Source of the DNA: Chitinophagaceae bacterium
GTDB lineage: Bacteria > Bacteroidota > Bacteroidia > Chitinophagales > Chitinophagaceae
Direction of reading: 5' to 3'
NCBI GenBank assembly: GCA_017853575.1
Contig: JAFMJI010000012.1
Location: 1-64,000 of the forward strand
DNA: 64,000 bases
Shown here: piece after piece, positions 8,228 through 17,712 of the stretch
Position numbering within the stretch: position 1 is the stretch's first letter
Layout: every line of letters starts with the position of its first letter
Translations under genes and position numbers: made by a program
Notes under the pieces: model-generated
Databases searched by the model: none
What the model was told of the DNA's origin: nothing
What the model saw: the letters and a program-made list of their open reading frames with translations, nothing else

Positions 8228-10144
8228 ATGAAAATTCAATTAACAATTCTTAGTCTTTGTATAAGTCTGATTTCCTTTTCCCAAGCAGACAGATGGCAAC
8301 AACATGTCAATTATAAAATGGATGTAACGGTAGATGCTGAGAAAAATGTTTTTACCGGAAAGCAGAAACTTGAGTACACCAATAACTCACCTGATACATT
8401 GCATGTCATCTACTATCATTTATACTGGAATGCTTTTCAGCCAGGAAGCATGATGGATGAGAGAAGCCTGGTACTCGGGAAGAAAAGTGTTACTGGCAGA
8501 CCCGACTGGGATCAACGCGTAAGGGACAGGATTTCCAATTTGAAGCCTAATGAAATAGGATATCAAAGAGTAAACAATTTGAAAGTGAATGGCATCCCTC
8601 AAAAAACAACTGAATATGAAACCATTCTCAAGGTGGAACTTTCCAAACCAATCCTTCCGAAATCAAAAGCAATGATCGAGCTTGATTTCGAGGCCCAGGT
8701 ACCTGTTCAAATCAGAAGAAGCGGCAGAGACAATGTAGAAGGTGTTCGATTCAGCATGGCGCAATGGTATCCAAAGTTGTGTGAATATGATAGAAGTGGA
8801 TGGCATCCAACACCCTATGTTGCGAGAGAATTCTATGGCGTTTGGGGAGACTATGAAGTAAACTTAAAAATCGACAGCTCATACACAGTTGCAGCAACTG
8901 GATATCTTCAAAATGCACAAGAAATCGGACATGGTTACCAGTCAGCTTCCCTTCCATTTAAATCTTCCAAAGAAAAAATGCTGACATGGAAATTCAAAGC
9001 ACCAAACGTTCATGATTTTGTTTGGGCGGCAGACCCGGAATATATCCATAACAGCAAGCAAGTTCGCAAAGGACTCATCTTACATTCTTTTTATAAAATC
9101 AATCCAACCTTGTTGGGCAAGCAATACGATGGTATGCCTGCTAGAATGAAAGAAAGAATCACCAGAAATGATTTTATCAATAATTACAAAATGGAATGGG
9201 ACAGTGTATTGGAATTTGCTTCCAGGGCCATTCCATATATGGACAGCCACTATGGCGAGTACCCATATAAGCAATATTCATTCATTCAAGGGGGTGATGG
9301 CGGAATGGAATATCCAATGGCAACTTTGTTGAAAGGTGCAGGTAAAGGTGTAGTGATACATGAATGGATGCATAGCTGGTACCAGATGATGTTGGGAACA
9401 AATGAATCTTTGTACCCATGGATGGACGAAGGTTTTACAAGTTTTGCTGAAGCCAACGTAAATAACTATTTGGATAATTTTAAAGACAGTTTACCCCACA
9501 AGCCTGCATACGATGCAATCATTGCACTTTCCAAATCAACATACAACGAACCCCTGACCACACATTCAGATCAATACAGCAGCAATGCGGCATATAGCAT
9601 CAATGCTTATTCGAAAGGTGAAGTTTTTATGGAACAATTGGGATATATAGTAGGTGCAGATGTTAGAGACAGCATTCTTATTAAATATTTCAATACATGG
9701 AAATTCAAACATCCAGATGTAATTGATTTTATCAGGGTGGCCGAAAAAACAAGTGGAATCCAATTAGATTGGTATAAAGACTTCTATGTCAACACAACAA
9801 AGACCATTGATTATGCTATTGATAGCCTTTGGGAGGAATCCGGCAAGATGCAATTAAGATTGAAAAATAATGGTACCATGCCGATGCCCTTAGACATTGA
9901 ACTTACTTTTAAAGACGGCTCAAAAGAAATTGCTTACATCCCTCAATATTTGATGTTCGGAACTAAACAAAATGAAACCCCCTCTGTTAAAAGAACAATT
10001 GGAGCGCCATGGAAATGGACACATCCAACTTATACCATTGGTATTGACAGAAAATTATTAGACTTAAAAAAATTGGAAATAGATCCAACACAAAGAATGG
10101 CAGATACCGAGCGTAAAAACAATGTTTTGGTATTGAATTGGTAG
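8228..10144 (+). CDS. Secreted M1-family zinc metallopeptidase
   Basis: 638 residues from ATG 8228, chosen because it begins directly with the signal peptide MKIQLTILSLCISLISFSQ; the open frame further upstream overlaps the GH16 gene. The gluzincin motif HEWMH (H378, E379, H382) is followed after 18 residues by the third zinc ligand E401 in DEGFTSFAE. GGMEYP near 358-363 takes the place of the GxMEN exopeptidase motif. The N-terminal beta domain (about 25-220) matches M1 aminopeptidases. The role is probably peptide scavenging in the periplasm or outside the cell. The gene lies between GH16 and proline dehydrogenase, with gaps of 10 and 23 nt. Confidence 0.9.
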   Translation: MKIQLTILSLCISLISFSQADRWQQHVNYKMDVTVDAEKNVFTGKQKLEYTNNSPDTLHVIYYHLYWNAFQPGSMMDERSLVLGKKSVTGRPDWDQRVRDRISNLKPNEIGYQRVNNLKVNGIPQKTTEYETILKVELSKPILPKSKAMIELDFEAQVPVQIRRSGRDNVEGVRFSMAQWYPKLCEYDRSGWHPTPYVAREFYGVWGDYEVNLKIDSSYTVAATGYLQNAQEIGHGYQSASLPFKSSKEKMLTWKFKAPNVHDFVWAADPEYIHNSKQVRKGLILHSFYKINPTLLGKQYDGMPARMKERITRNDFINNYKMEWDSVLEFASRAIPYMDSHYGEYPYKQYSFIQGGDGGMEYPMATLLKGAGKGVVIHEWMHSWYQMMLGTNESLYPWMDEGFTSFAEANVNNYLDNFKDSLPHKPAYDAIIALSKSTYNEPLTTHSDQYSSNAAYSINAYSKGEVFMEQLGYIVGADVRDSILIKYFNTWKFKHPDVIDFIRVAEKTSGIQLDWYKDFYVNTTKTIDYAIDSLWEESGKMQLRLKNNGTMPMPLDIELTFKDGSKEIAYIPQYLMFGTKQNETPSVKRTIGAPWKWTHPTYTIGIDRKLLDLKKLEIDPTQRMADTERKNNVLVLNW

Positions 10145-10167
10145 TTTGAAATAAACCTGGAGAGAGG

Positions 10168-11385
10168 ATGTTGAACTTTAACGATACGCAAAAAGCTTTT
10201 GCGTACAAATCCGATGAAGAACTAAAAAAGGCGAGATTTCTTTTTGGCTTGATGCAATACAATGCTTTGGTGAAACTGGGCACGTTGCTCACCCCTCTTG
10301 CATTGAAAATAAAATTTCCCATTAAAGGAATAATTCGAAAGACACTTTTTCAGCAATTTGTTGGAGGTGCATCATTGGAAGAATCTTCGCCTGTTATCAG
10401 CAATCTTGAAAAAGAAAAAGTGTCAGTCATTCTCGATTATGGTGTAGAAGGTGGTGAATACAACGATGAAAAATATGATCACTCACTGAATGAATTCATT
10501 AAAGTAATTCGATTTGCTTCAACCAAAAAAAATGCTCCCTTCATAAGTGTAAAAATTACTGGACTCAGTTCAACGAATTTGTTGGAAAAGCTTAACCTAA
10601 ATGCATACGAACATTTTGAGTTTGTCTCTGATCAAAAAATGAATGAAAAAATTAACGCCCTTGATTCTTCAGAAAAGGATGCGTGGAATAAGTTGCTGAA
10701 AAGAACCGACATAATATGTGATACAGCAAGCCAAAGTGGCGTGGGTATAATGATTGATGCTGAGGAAACCTGGATACAGGATCCAATCGATTATATAACC
10801 ATATTGATGTCGAGAAAATACAATAAAAACAAAGCTGTCGTTTATAATACCATCCAATTTTATAGACATGATCGGATAGCATTTATGCATGCATCTAATC
10901 AAGATAGTGTTCAACATGGATATCAATTTGCTGTAAAAATTGTTAGAGGTGCTTACATGGAAAAAGAAAGAGCGAGGGCTCAAAAATTAAATTATTCATC
11001 CCCTATTCATTCAGATAAGAAAAGTGTTGATTACGATTATGATCAGGCGATTGAATTTTTAACTCAACATGAATCTGCCCCTTCCCTCATTGTTGCATCA
11101 CATAATGAAAAGAGTACACAATTGGCAGTAACTCTTTCGCAAAAGAAGGAAACAGCAGACAAGCAACTAAAACTACACTTTTCACAACTCTATGGAATGA
11201 GCGATCATCTTACTTTTAATCTAGCCTCAGAAGGATACGATGTTTCAAAATATTTGCCATTTGGTCCTATCGAGGAGGTTATTCCCTATCTGATGAGAAG
11301 GGCTCAGGAAAATAGCTCTGTTGCAGGACAGACTAACAGAGAACTCACCCTGATCAAAGAGGAATGTAAAAGAAGGGGGATTTAA
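10168..11385 (+). CDS. Proline dehydrogenase
   Basis: 405 residues, a monofunctional FAD-dependent PRODH barrel. KIVRGAYMEKER (R260) and the C-terminal substrate motif RRAQENSSV (R377, R378) are the family hallmarks; ASHNEKST is also typical. It oxidises proline to pyrroline-5-carboxylate, feeding electrons to quinone. There is no P5C dehydrogenase domain, which is normal in this phylum. GGAGAGAGG immediately before the ATG resembles a Shine-Dalgarno sequence, uncommon in Bacteroidota. The position after a peptidase fits use of released amino acids. Confidence 0.93.
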   Translation: MLNFNDTQKAFAYKSDEELKKARFLFGLMQYNALVKLGTLLTPLALKIKFPIKGIIRKTLFQQFVGGASLEESSPVISNLEKEKVSVILDYGVEGGEYNDEKYDHSLNEFIKVIRFASTKKNAPFISVKITGLSSTNLLEKLNLNAYEHFEFVSDQKMNEKINALDSSEKDAWNKLLKRTDIICDTASQSGVGIMIDAEETWIQDPIDYITILMSRKYNKNKAVVYNTIQFYRHDRIAFMHASNQDSVQHGYQFAVKIVRGAYMEKERARAQKLNYSSPIHSDKKSVDYDYDQAIEFLTQHESAPSLIVASHNEKSTQLAVTLSQKKETADKQLKLHFSQLYGMSDHLTFNLASEGYDVSKYLPFGPIEEVIPYLMRRAQENSSVAGQTNRELTLIKEECKRRGI

Positions 11386-11544
11386 TCCCAAATTATATTG
11401 AATAATCTTAAGTATAAATACTGAATACCCACAAAAAATAAATGGGTGGAAGTATGTTTTTTTTAACTTTAGACATCCAAATAATTGAAATCCAAGCTCC
11501 TACCTTGAAATCCTCCAACATTCTATGACAATAATCGAAATTGA

Positions 11545-12186
11545 ATGACGAAAAAAGTACGAATTATAATTGCGGACGATCATTTGCTCATTGCGGAAAC
11601 CTGGGCAACCTTGATCAACCTGGATCCAGAATTTGAAGTGGTGAAGGTGTATGACAACACCAAAACAATGATTGATGAAATCACAGAAGTTCGTCCGGAT
11701 GTAGCCATCTTAGATATCAATATCAATCCATTTTCAGGAATTGAGGCAACCACCATGATTAAAAAGCTTTCCCCTGGAGCAAAAATCATTGGAGTGTCCA
11801 TGCACAATCAACCCTCGTTTGCAAAGAAAATGATCCGAAACGGTGCGATGGGATATGTAACCAAAAACTCGTCTAAATTGGAGATGTATGAAGCCATCAG
11901 ATCCGTCATGAAGGGCGAGAAATACATTTGTGCTGAAATTCAAAAGAACATCACCAATCAATTGCTCGTTGAAGAGGAAGACAACAAATTAAGCAAGCTA
12001 ACTGAGAGAGAGATTGAAATCATTCGATTGATTAAAAATGGATCAACCAATAAAGAAATTGCTGAGACCCTCTTCTTATCACCAAGAACGGTTGAAACCC
12101 ATCGGGCAAGGATTTTAAAGAAATTAGGACTTAAAAATTCTCTTTCCCTCGTAAAGTATATCAACGAGTCTTTTTTGGATCTTTGA
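11545..12186 (+). CDS. LuxR/NarL-family response regulator
   Basis: 213 residues. The receiver domain (1-120) has the acidic pair D11-D12, phospho-acceptor D57 in VAILDININ and lysine in YVTKNSS. The LuxR-type helix-turn-helix (about 150-207) contains LTEREIEIIRLI and the recognition helix SPRTVETHRARILKKL. No kinase is adjacent. Its HTH differs from the four regulators at 16066-22913, which share an AGLVMYA-like tail that this one lacks, so it belongs to another subfamily. It ends 6 nt before the convergent citrate synthase stop. Confidence 0.92.
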   Translation: MTKKVRIIIADDHLLIAETWATLINLDPEFEVVKVYDNTKTMIDEITEVRPDVAILDININPFSGIEATTMIKKLSPGAKIIGVSMHNQPSFAKKMIRNGAMGYVTKNSSKLEMYEAIRSVMKGEKYICAEIQKNITNQLLVEEEDNKLSKLTEREIEIIRLIKNGSTNKEIAETLFLSPRTVETHRARILKKLGLKNSLSLVKYINESFLDL

Positions 12187-12192
12187 GAAGAA

Positions 12193-13518
12193 TTATTCTC
12201 CCCAGATTTGATCTTTGCCAGCAAGCCAATCCTTCACAAGTGTTGTAGTAACTGACTTTGGACGCTCGAGTGGCATTCCAAGTGCCCTGTCCCAACAGAG
12301 ACTGGCAAGAACACCCAATGCGCGGCTTACACCAAACAAAACTGTGTAGAATTCATATTCAACCATACCATAATGAACGAGAAGTGCTCCACTGTGTGCA
12401 TCAACATTTGGCCATGGGTTTTTGACCTTTCCGAGTCCATTTAATATATCTGGCACTGTATCATAAATTCTCCAAACAGTTTGTACCAACGGGTCATCTG
12501 GCATATGTTTTTTGCCAAATTCCATCTGAGCAGTAAAACGAGGGTCTGTTTTTCTCAAAACTGCGTGGCCATAGCCTGGAACAACCTTGCCTTCAGACAG
12601 GGTTTTCTTTACATAATCTGCAATCTGATCTTTGCTGGGAAGATCAACGCCTAGCGTTTCCCTCATTTCAAAAATCCACTTTATAACTTCCTGATTTGCA
12701 AGCCCGTGAAGTGGTCCAGCTAAACCATTCATTCCGGCTGCAAAACTCAAAAAAGGATCACTGAGAGCAGATCCTACCAGGTGGGTAGTATGGGCTGAAA
12801 CGTTTCCACCTTCATGGTCGGCATGGATGGTCATGTACAACCTCATCAATTCTTTGAAACCTTCCTGTTCATAACCCATCATATGGGCAAAATTCCCAGC
12901 CCAATCAAGCAGGCCGTTCGGTTCAATATGTTCACCGTTTCTGTATTTCCTTCTATATATATATGCAGCAATTCGGGGCAACCTCGCAATCAGATCCAAC
13001 GAGTCATCGAAAGTTGCATCCCAGTAATCCTTTTTATTCATACCTGATGCGTACTCCTTGGCAAAATGGCTGCCATTTTGAAGTGCCATGATCCCAACCA
13101 CAAACATGGTCATAGGATGTGATGAAACTGGTAGTGCTTCGATGGTATCAAATACATAGTTTGGAACATGCGATCTTCTCTGAAGGGTTGCTGTAATGAC
13201 ATCAGCCTCTTCTTGAGTAGGCAATTCTCCCAAGAGCATCAAATGAAACAAAGCTTCTGGAAGAGGTTCATCTCCACCGGGGGCTTTCGGAAGTTTGTCT
13301 TTTAATTCCGGAATGGAATACCCTCTAAAACGGATTCCCTCATTGGCATCCAATAAAGATGTTTCAGTAACCAACCCGGTGATGCCGCGCATTCCCTGAT
13401 ATATCTGAGAAAGCGTTACCTCTCCGATTACTTTATTGCCATGCTCTTTGAGCATTTGTTTGATCTCAGCACCTACCTGGTCTGCTTTTTTCTTGAAACT
13501 TTCCTTTATTAAATCCAT
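12193..13518 (-). CDS. gltA: Citrate synthase, mitochondrial-like type
   Basis: 441 residues. The catalytic triad is visible: H271 in GLAGPLHGLANQEV, H318 in VPGYGHAVLRKTDPRF and D373 in NVDAHSGALLVHYG. The long N-terminal part and the segment HTTHLVGSALSDPFLSF resemble the eukaryotic mitochondrial enzyme more than the NADH-inhibited proteobacterial type. It condenses acetyl-CoA and oxaloacetate. Together with odhA and odhB in the same window it gives part of the oxidative TCA cycle. Upstream TAACTTTA on the minus strand may be a -7 box, but no -33 is visible. Confidence 0.95.
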   Translation of the reverse strand: MDLIKESFKKKADQVGAEIKQMLKEHGNKVIGEVTLSQIYQGMRGITGLVTETSLLDANEGIRFRGYSIPELKDKLPKAPGGDEPLPEALFHLMLLGELPTQEEADVITATLQRRSHVPNYVFDTIEALPVSSHPMTMFVVGIMALQNGSHFAKEYASGMNKKDYWDATFDDSLDLIARLPRIAAYIYRRKYRNGEHIEPNGLLDWAGNFAHMMGYEQEGFKELMRLYMTIHADHEGGNVSAHTTHLVGSALSDPFLSFAAGMNGLAGPLHGLANQEVIKWIFEMRETLGVDLPSKDQIADYVKKTLSEGKVVPGYGHAVLRKTDPRFTAQMEFGKKHMPDDPLVQTVWRIYDTVPDILNGLGKVKNPWPNVDAHSGALLVHYGMVEYEFYTVLFGVSRALGVLASLCWDRALGMPLERPKSVTTTLVKDWLAGKDQIWGE

Positions 13519-13612
13519 TGAAAATCAATAATAGGGTTTGGTCCAATTTTTGGATGCGTAAAGTTACAGCAAAGCGGTCTACAGCCGATGATGAATTGGG
13601 AAAAAACTTGAA

Positions 13613-14695
13613 TTATTTTGGTGCTTTTTGATAGATGCGCCAAGCTACATATGCAAAAACAAAATTGGGTATCCAAGCTGCCAGGTAAGGATTCAGATCA
13701 CCTTTGGTAGAGAAAATGGTGGAAAACCTATCAAAAAGGATATAAACAGCACAAATAAGCAACCCTATTGCCAAATGAATTCCACTCCCACCTCTGATTT
13801 TCCTAAATGAAATCAACGCGCCTATCATTGTAAGAATCATGACAGAGAAAGGGGTTGCCATTCTGTGAGCATTTTCCATTTCCAGTTCTTTGATAGTCTC
13901 TGATCCTCTCATTCTTTCTTTTCTGATTCGTTTTATCAAATCAGGAGTAGTCATCCTGGTTTGAGTGTATCCGTCAAAACGAAGATCATTGGGTTCAAAT
14001 GAAAATTTTCTAAATGCCTCAAACTTATATGATACGTTTTCTTCCAAACCATTGATCTTACGTTCAACCACTCCATTCAGTTTCCAGGTTTTTTTAGTTG
14101 TATCCCAGATGATATTATCCGCACGTAGATTATATATCACCTTATTTTCTTTTACTGTCTCCAGAAAAAAAGTTCCACCCATTTTCGCTGCAGTATCATA
14201 GTATCGCATTCCAACATAAGAAAACGAATCAATTCTCATATAGACAGCATTACTGGAAGTGTATGACATCAAGCTTGGCATATACTTTGCTTCAAACGTA
14301 GTTCGAACAGTATTTGCACGGGGTATGATCAGGGCATTTGAAAAAAGCAATAAAATGGATAAAAGTGCGCCTCCAATCCAATAAGGACGCATCAACCGAT
14401 GTAAACTCACTCCAGAGGAAAGTACCGGAATAAATTCAGATCTGCTGGCCATTTTAGAGGTAAAAAAAATCACCGAAATAAATACAAAGAGAGGAAAAAG
14501 AAGTGCAACAATATGTGGAATGAAACCAATATAATATTGCAAGAAGATTTGCTTTGAAGTGAGTCCTGATTTTACAAAATCATCTGTATGCTCTGAAATA
14601 TCTACGATTGTACTGATGAGTGTAAGGAGCAATACTGAAAAGAAGAATGTTTTCAGGAAGTTTTTAAGGATATACCAATCGATTCTGCTCAACAT
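13613..14695 (-). CDS. LptF/LptG-family lipopolysaccharide export permease
   Basis: 360 residues. A transmembrane segment lies just inside the N-terminus (FFSVLLLTLISTIVDI), with further helices near 60-115, a periplasmic beta-jellyroll region about 120-260, and three C-terminal helices from about 280. FSVMILTMIGALISF and the final WIPNFVFAYVAWRIYQKAP are typical of YjgP/YjgQ proteins. These inner-membrane subunits move LPS from the membrane to the Lpt bridge using the LptB ATPase, which is not in this window. LptF versus LptG cannot be settled here. Confidence 0.88.
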   Translation of the reverse strand: MLSRIDWYILKNFLKTFFFSVLLLTLISTIVDISEHTDDFVKSGLTSKQIFLQYYIGFIPHIVALLFPLFVFISVIFFTSKMASRSEFIPVLSSGVSLHRLMRPYWIGGALLSILLLFSNALIIPRANTVRTTFEAKYMPSLMSYTSSNAVYMRIDSFSYVGMRYYDTAAKMGGTFFLETVKENKVIYNLRADNIIWDTTKKTWKLNGVVERKINGLEENVSYKFEAFRKFSFEPNDLRFDGYTQTRMTTPDLIKRIRKERMRGSETIKELEMENAHRMATPFSVMILTMIGALISFRKIRGGSGIHLAIGLLICAVYILFDRFSTIFSTKGDLNPYLAAWIPNFVFAYVAWRIYQKAPK

Positions 14696-14714
14696 ATCCT
14701 CACAAAAGTATCAT

Positions 14715-16028
14715 TTAATCTTTTGAAAGATACTTTGCATAGGTGTCCAAGCATCTTTTTCTCGCAAAATTATGATCCACCATAGGTTGCGGGTATTCAA
14801 GGGAATCAAATTCAGGAACCCATTTGCGGATGTATTTGCCTTCTTTGTCAAATTTTTCAGTTTGTAAATATGGATTGAAAACCCTGAAATATGGTGCAGC
14901 ATCGCAACCACAACCTGCTGCCCATTGCCATCCCCCATTGTTTGCTGCGAAGTCATGGTCGAGCAGTTTAGCAGCAAACCAAGCTTCACCCCATCGCCAA
15001 TCAATGAGAAGGTGTTTGGTCAGGAAACTGGCAACAATCATCCTTACACGGTTATGCATAAATCCAGTTTGGTTCAGTTCTCTCATGCCTGCATCTACAA
15101 TTGGATAACCCGTTTGCCCCTTGCACCATTTATTAAACTCCTCTTCGTTGTTCCTCCATTGTATCTTATCATATTCCTTTTTGAATGAAAATCCTTCAGA
15201 GATATGTGGGAAATTGAAGAGTATGGATTGATAAAATTCGCGCCAAATCAATTCGTTCAGAAAGATTTCATTAAGAGATGCAGCAACTTTTGCAAGTTCA
15301 CGAATGCTAATTGTACCAAACCTTAGGTGAACTCCCAATTTGGAGGTACCATTGATAGAAGGATAATCGCGTTGTTTTGAATACTGTTTAATAATATCTC
15401 GAGGAAATACTTTTGGTGGGAATTCAATACCAGTATTTTTAAATCCAATCTTAGAGAGGGATGGTAAGTCCTCTTGATTTTGTTTATAGAACTTATTGAA
15501 ATATTTATCTGATGGAAATGATGTGATTGGATGGTTCAATAGATGTGATTTCCATTTTCTGGAAAAGGGGGTAAAAACAGTATATGGAGTTCCATCATCT
15601 TTGGCAACTTCTAATTTTTCAAAAATCACCTGGTCTTTGAAATCGCTAAATCCAATCTGATGAGATCTTAAGAAATCAGCAATTGTATGATCTCTTTCAA
15701 TAGCATATTTCTCATAATCACGGTTGGTGTATACATGTTTTACATCAAATTCATGTATCAACTTTTTATATGCATTCAGGGGGGTATCAATCAGAATTTT
15801 TATTCCTGTACCCTGTTTTAGAAGTTGCTGATGGATGGAGGTCAATGTTTCGTGAATAAACTGCACCCTTGCCTGGTAGGGTTTATCCAGTTTATCAAGA
15901 ATATTGGGATCAAAAATAAATATTGGAAGAACAGGATATCCAGATTGTAATGCCTGAAAGAGCGCATGGTTATCATGTAATCGGAGGTCTCGACGGAACC
16001 AGAAAATGCTGATCTCGGGCTTTTTCAT
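14715..16028 (-). CDS. Cryptochrome/photolyase family deoxyribodipyrimidine photo-lyase
   Basis: 437 residues. The N-terminal antenna-binding Rossmann domain opens with ISIFWFRRDLRLHDN. The C-terminal FAD domain has ELIWREFYQSILFNFP, GYPIVDAGMRELNQTGFMHN and, around residues 362-385, GGWQWAAGCGCDAAPYFR and FNPYLQTEKFD. These are class I CPD photolyase signatures, so light-driven repair of cyclobutane pyrimidine dimers is most likely. A cryptochrome role is possible but less likely given the intact repair-type motifs. It is separated by 37 nt from the upstream response regulator on the same strand. Confidence 0.92.
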   Translation of the reverse strand: MKKPEISIFWFRRDLRLHDNHALFQALQSGYPVLPIFIFDPNILDKLDKPYQARVQFIHETLTSIHQQLLKQGTGIKILIDTPLNAYKKLIHEFDVKHVYTNRDYEKYAIERDHTIADFLRSHQIGFSDFKDQVIFEKLEVAKDDGTPYTVFTPFSRKWKSHLLNHPITSFPSDKYFNKFYKQNQEDLPSLSKIGFKNTGIEFPPKVFPRDIIKQYSKQRDYPSINGTSKLGVHLRFGTISIRELAKVAASLNEIFLNELIWREFYQSILFNFPHISEGFSFKKEYDKIQWRNNEEEFNKWCKGQTGYPIVDAGMRELNQTGFMHNRVRMIVASFLTKHLLIDWRWGEAWFAAKLLDHDFAANNGGWQWAAGCGCDAAPYFRVFNPYLQTEKFDKEGKYIRKWVPEFDSLEYPQPMVDHNFARKRCLDTYAKYLSKD

Positions 16029-16065
16029 GGTTCTAAAACAAACCCGAGGAAAAATAGTTTAGAAA

Positions 16066-16737
16066 TTAATTAGACATGGAGCGACTATCGATGATGCCTG
16101 ATTTTACGGCATACATAACGAGTCCCGCTAGCGACTTTGCGCCTGTTTTTACTTTCAGCTTGTCACGGATGGCTTCTATGGTTCTGGGACTCAATTCAAC
16201 TTCGTCTGCTATTTCCTTGGTGCTCTTTTCTTCGCAGATAAGTCTTAATACAGTCATTTCATTGTCTGTAAGTTTTGCTTCCACAGGCAGATTCGCTTCA
16301 GCCTGACGTTTAATGCGAAGTCCATCTATCAAAGCCTTGTTTGTAAGCTGGTTGAAATAGAATTCCTGCTCGAATACAGTAGTGATGGCTTGGTGAATAA
16401 TTTCAGAGTCTGAATTTTTCGTGAGATAAGAATTAGCTCCCAATTCCATCAATTTGGTGATCATGGAGTGGTCGTTGTGCATGGTAAGCATGATGACCTT
16501 GATGTCTGGATAATTGCTTTTAATTTCAGGCAATGTTGCAATACCATCCATGATGGGCATCTGAATATCAAGAAGTATTACATCCGGATGAATATGTTTA
16601 AGTATGGTTAGGAGCTGCATACCATTATCAGCTTCTGCAATAACTTTTACATCTTTGTGTATACTCAGTGCAGTTTTAACACCTGCACGGAATAAAATAT
16701 GATCATCGGCGATAATTACTTTAATAGGTTCAGACAT
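16066..16737 (-). CDS. LuxR/NarL-family response regulator of the signalling island
   Basis: 223 residues. Receiver: D11-D12, phospho-acceptor D57 in VILLDIQMP, T85 and K107 in SYLTKNSD, all intact. The HTH near 155-215 carries LTDNEMTVLRLI and SPRTIEAIRDKLKVKTG, followed by the tail SLAGLVMYAVKSGIID. That tail is shared with the regulators at 18496, 19149 and 22263, so the four are paralogues. No kinase is adjacent on its strand; the nearest is at 17694, divergent. A good promoter lies about 40 nt upstream. It is read away from the rest of the island. Confidence 0.93.
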   Translation of the reverse strand: MSEPIKVIIADDHILFRAGVKTALSIHKDVKVIAEADNGMQLLTILKHIHPDVILLDIQMPIMDGIATLPEIKSNYPDIKVIMLTMHNDHSMITKLMELGANSYLTKNSDSEIIHQAITTVFEQEFYFNQLTNKALIDGLRIKRQAEANLPVEAKLTDNEMTVLRLICEEKSTKEIADEVELSPRTIEAIRDKLKVKTGAKSLAGLVMYAVKSGIIDSRSMSN

Positions 16738-16778
16738 GCGGCTAATATTAAATAGTTATGAACAGAAATTTCACTATG

Positions 16779-16809
16779 CAATGTTAGTGCAATTCTTGGC
16801 TGCTACAAA
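16779..16809 (-). promoter_or_regulatory. Probable promoter of the response regulator at 16066-16737
   Basis: On the minus strand TTTG (16809-16806), a 19-nt spacer and TAACATTG (16786-16779) match the Bacteroidota consensus with one mismatch in the -7 box. The 5' UTR would be about 38 nt. Confidence 0.45.
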
Positions 16810-16813
16810 GCGT

Positions 16814-16991
16814 AAAATCACCAATTTATCTGGTTGCAGAAAATACGGTCAAGGGTGATTTCAGCCATACCATGCAAAGATTCTCAGAAAAAGAAGGATA
16901 ACAGAAATCAATAATCTCCTCTTTCAATTATTGACACATCAAAGTTGAAAAATGCCCTTAAGATGAAAACACCAAAATTACTGGTGATTTT
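16814..16991. repeat. Three AAATCACC / GGTGATTT elements
   Basis: AAAATCACC at 16814-16822, GGGTGATTT at 16853-16861 and GGTGATTTT at 16983-16991. The first and third are perfect inverted 9-mers; the first two form an inverted pair with a 30-nt spacer. The first lies directly upstream of the -33 element at 16806-16809. They may be binding sites for a regulator; function is inference. Confidence 0.35.
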
Positions 16992-17058
16992 CTCGTTGGC
17001 GAGGGGTGAAATAATCATTGAAGAGTAGTCATATTTTATACTTTTATATACACATAAT

Positions 17059-17712
17059 ATGAAGTTCCTTATAACAATTACATCTTTCTCAAGAATTCTA
17101 ATGTTCATAATGAGCATAATATGTTGTTATAATGGTGTAAAAGGATTAAAAAAAGATGATAAAATAATTGGAATATTTTCTCTCTCAATAATTTCAATAA
17201 TTGACTCAATTACATACATATACTTAGTTATAATAAAACAAGACAAGCATCTTTTTATAAACATATCTGAGTACACTCAGTTTCTATATCAATTTTTAGA
17301 GATAATAATTATTTTTCACTTTTATCTCATAACACAAATTAAACAATCAAAATTCTTGAATTTTTCAAAGTTAATTCTGATTGTTTTTTCAATGATTATA
17401 TTTTTTATTTTTAAGCTTAGTGAAAGGGAGATATTTCTTACTGTGTTTGAACTATCTATAATTAATTTCTTTTCCATAAGATTTTTCTTTTCAGAATTTA
17501 AAAGAAATCATTACAGAGAAAACACATTTAAGTACATTTCATTCGGACTTTTCATTTTTGCAAATTTTACCGCACCCTACTACATTATTGAAAATAAATT
17601 GGAGAATAATCACCCATCAATAATTCAATCTTTAAATTTTATAAGTGACATAGGCTACACAATATTATTTGCATTCATTAATAAAGAAATTAAATGCATA
17701 TCCAAGAGGTAA
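17059..17712 (+). CDS. Seven-helix integral membrane protein, first gene of kinase module 1
   Basis: 217 residues, very hydrophobic, with seven predicted membrane spans (starting FLITITSFSRILMFIM, then about one every 28 residues) and short loops. I recognise no enzymatic or ligand-binding domain. It overlaps the histidine kinase gene by 19 nt and is clearly part of its operon. A similar-sized seven-span protein precedes the second kinase (20752-21405), with the same early FS-x(2)-FxM/L pattern, so the two are probably distant paralogues. A reasonable inference is a separate sensory or membrane-anchoring partner of the kinase. The gene is notably more AT-rich than flanking metabolic genes. 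Confidence 0.75.
   Translation: MKFLITITSFSRILMFIMSIICCYNGVKGLKKDDKIIGIFSLSIISIIDSITYIYLVIIKQDKHLFINISEYTQFLYQFLEIIIIFHFYLITQIKQSKFLNFSKLILIVFSMIIFFIFKLSEREIFLTVFELSIINFFSIRFFFSEFKRNHYRENTFKYISFGLFIFANFTAPYYIIENKLENNHPSIIQSLNFISDIGYTILFAFINKEIKCISKR

Larger units (their letters stand above)
16738..17058. other. 321-base divergent intergenic region of the signalling island
   Basis: No ORF or RNA gene is recognisable. It holds the promoter of the regulator to the left (16779-16809), three copies of the octamer AAATCACC/GGTGATTT, and a weak candidate promoter for the 7TM gene to the right (ATTG 17017-17020, 18 nt, TACTTTTA 17039-17046). The region is strongly AT-rich. Confidence 0.5.

Noticed and set aside
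11427-11470. Terminator after proline dehydrogenase (ACCCA ... TGGGT then a T-run)
   Set aside because: Only a 5-bp stem with an 11-nt AT loop, and the T-run begins about 10 nt after the stem; too weak to call.
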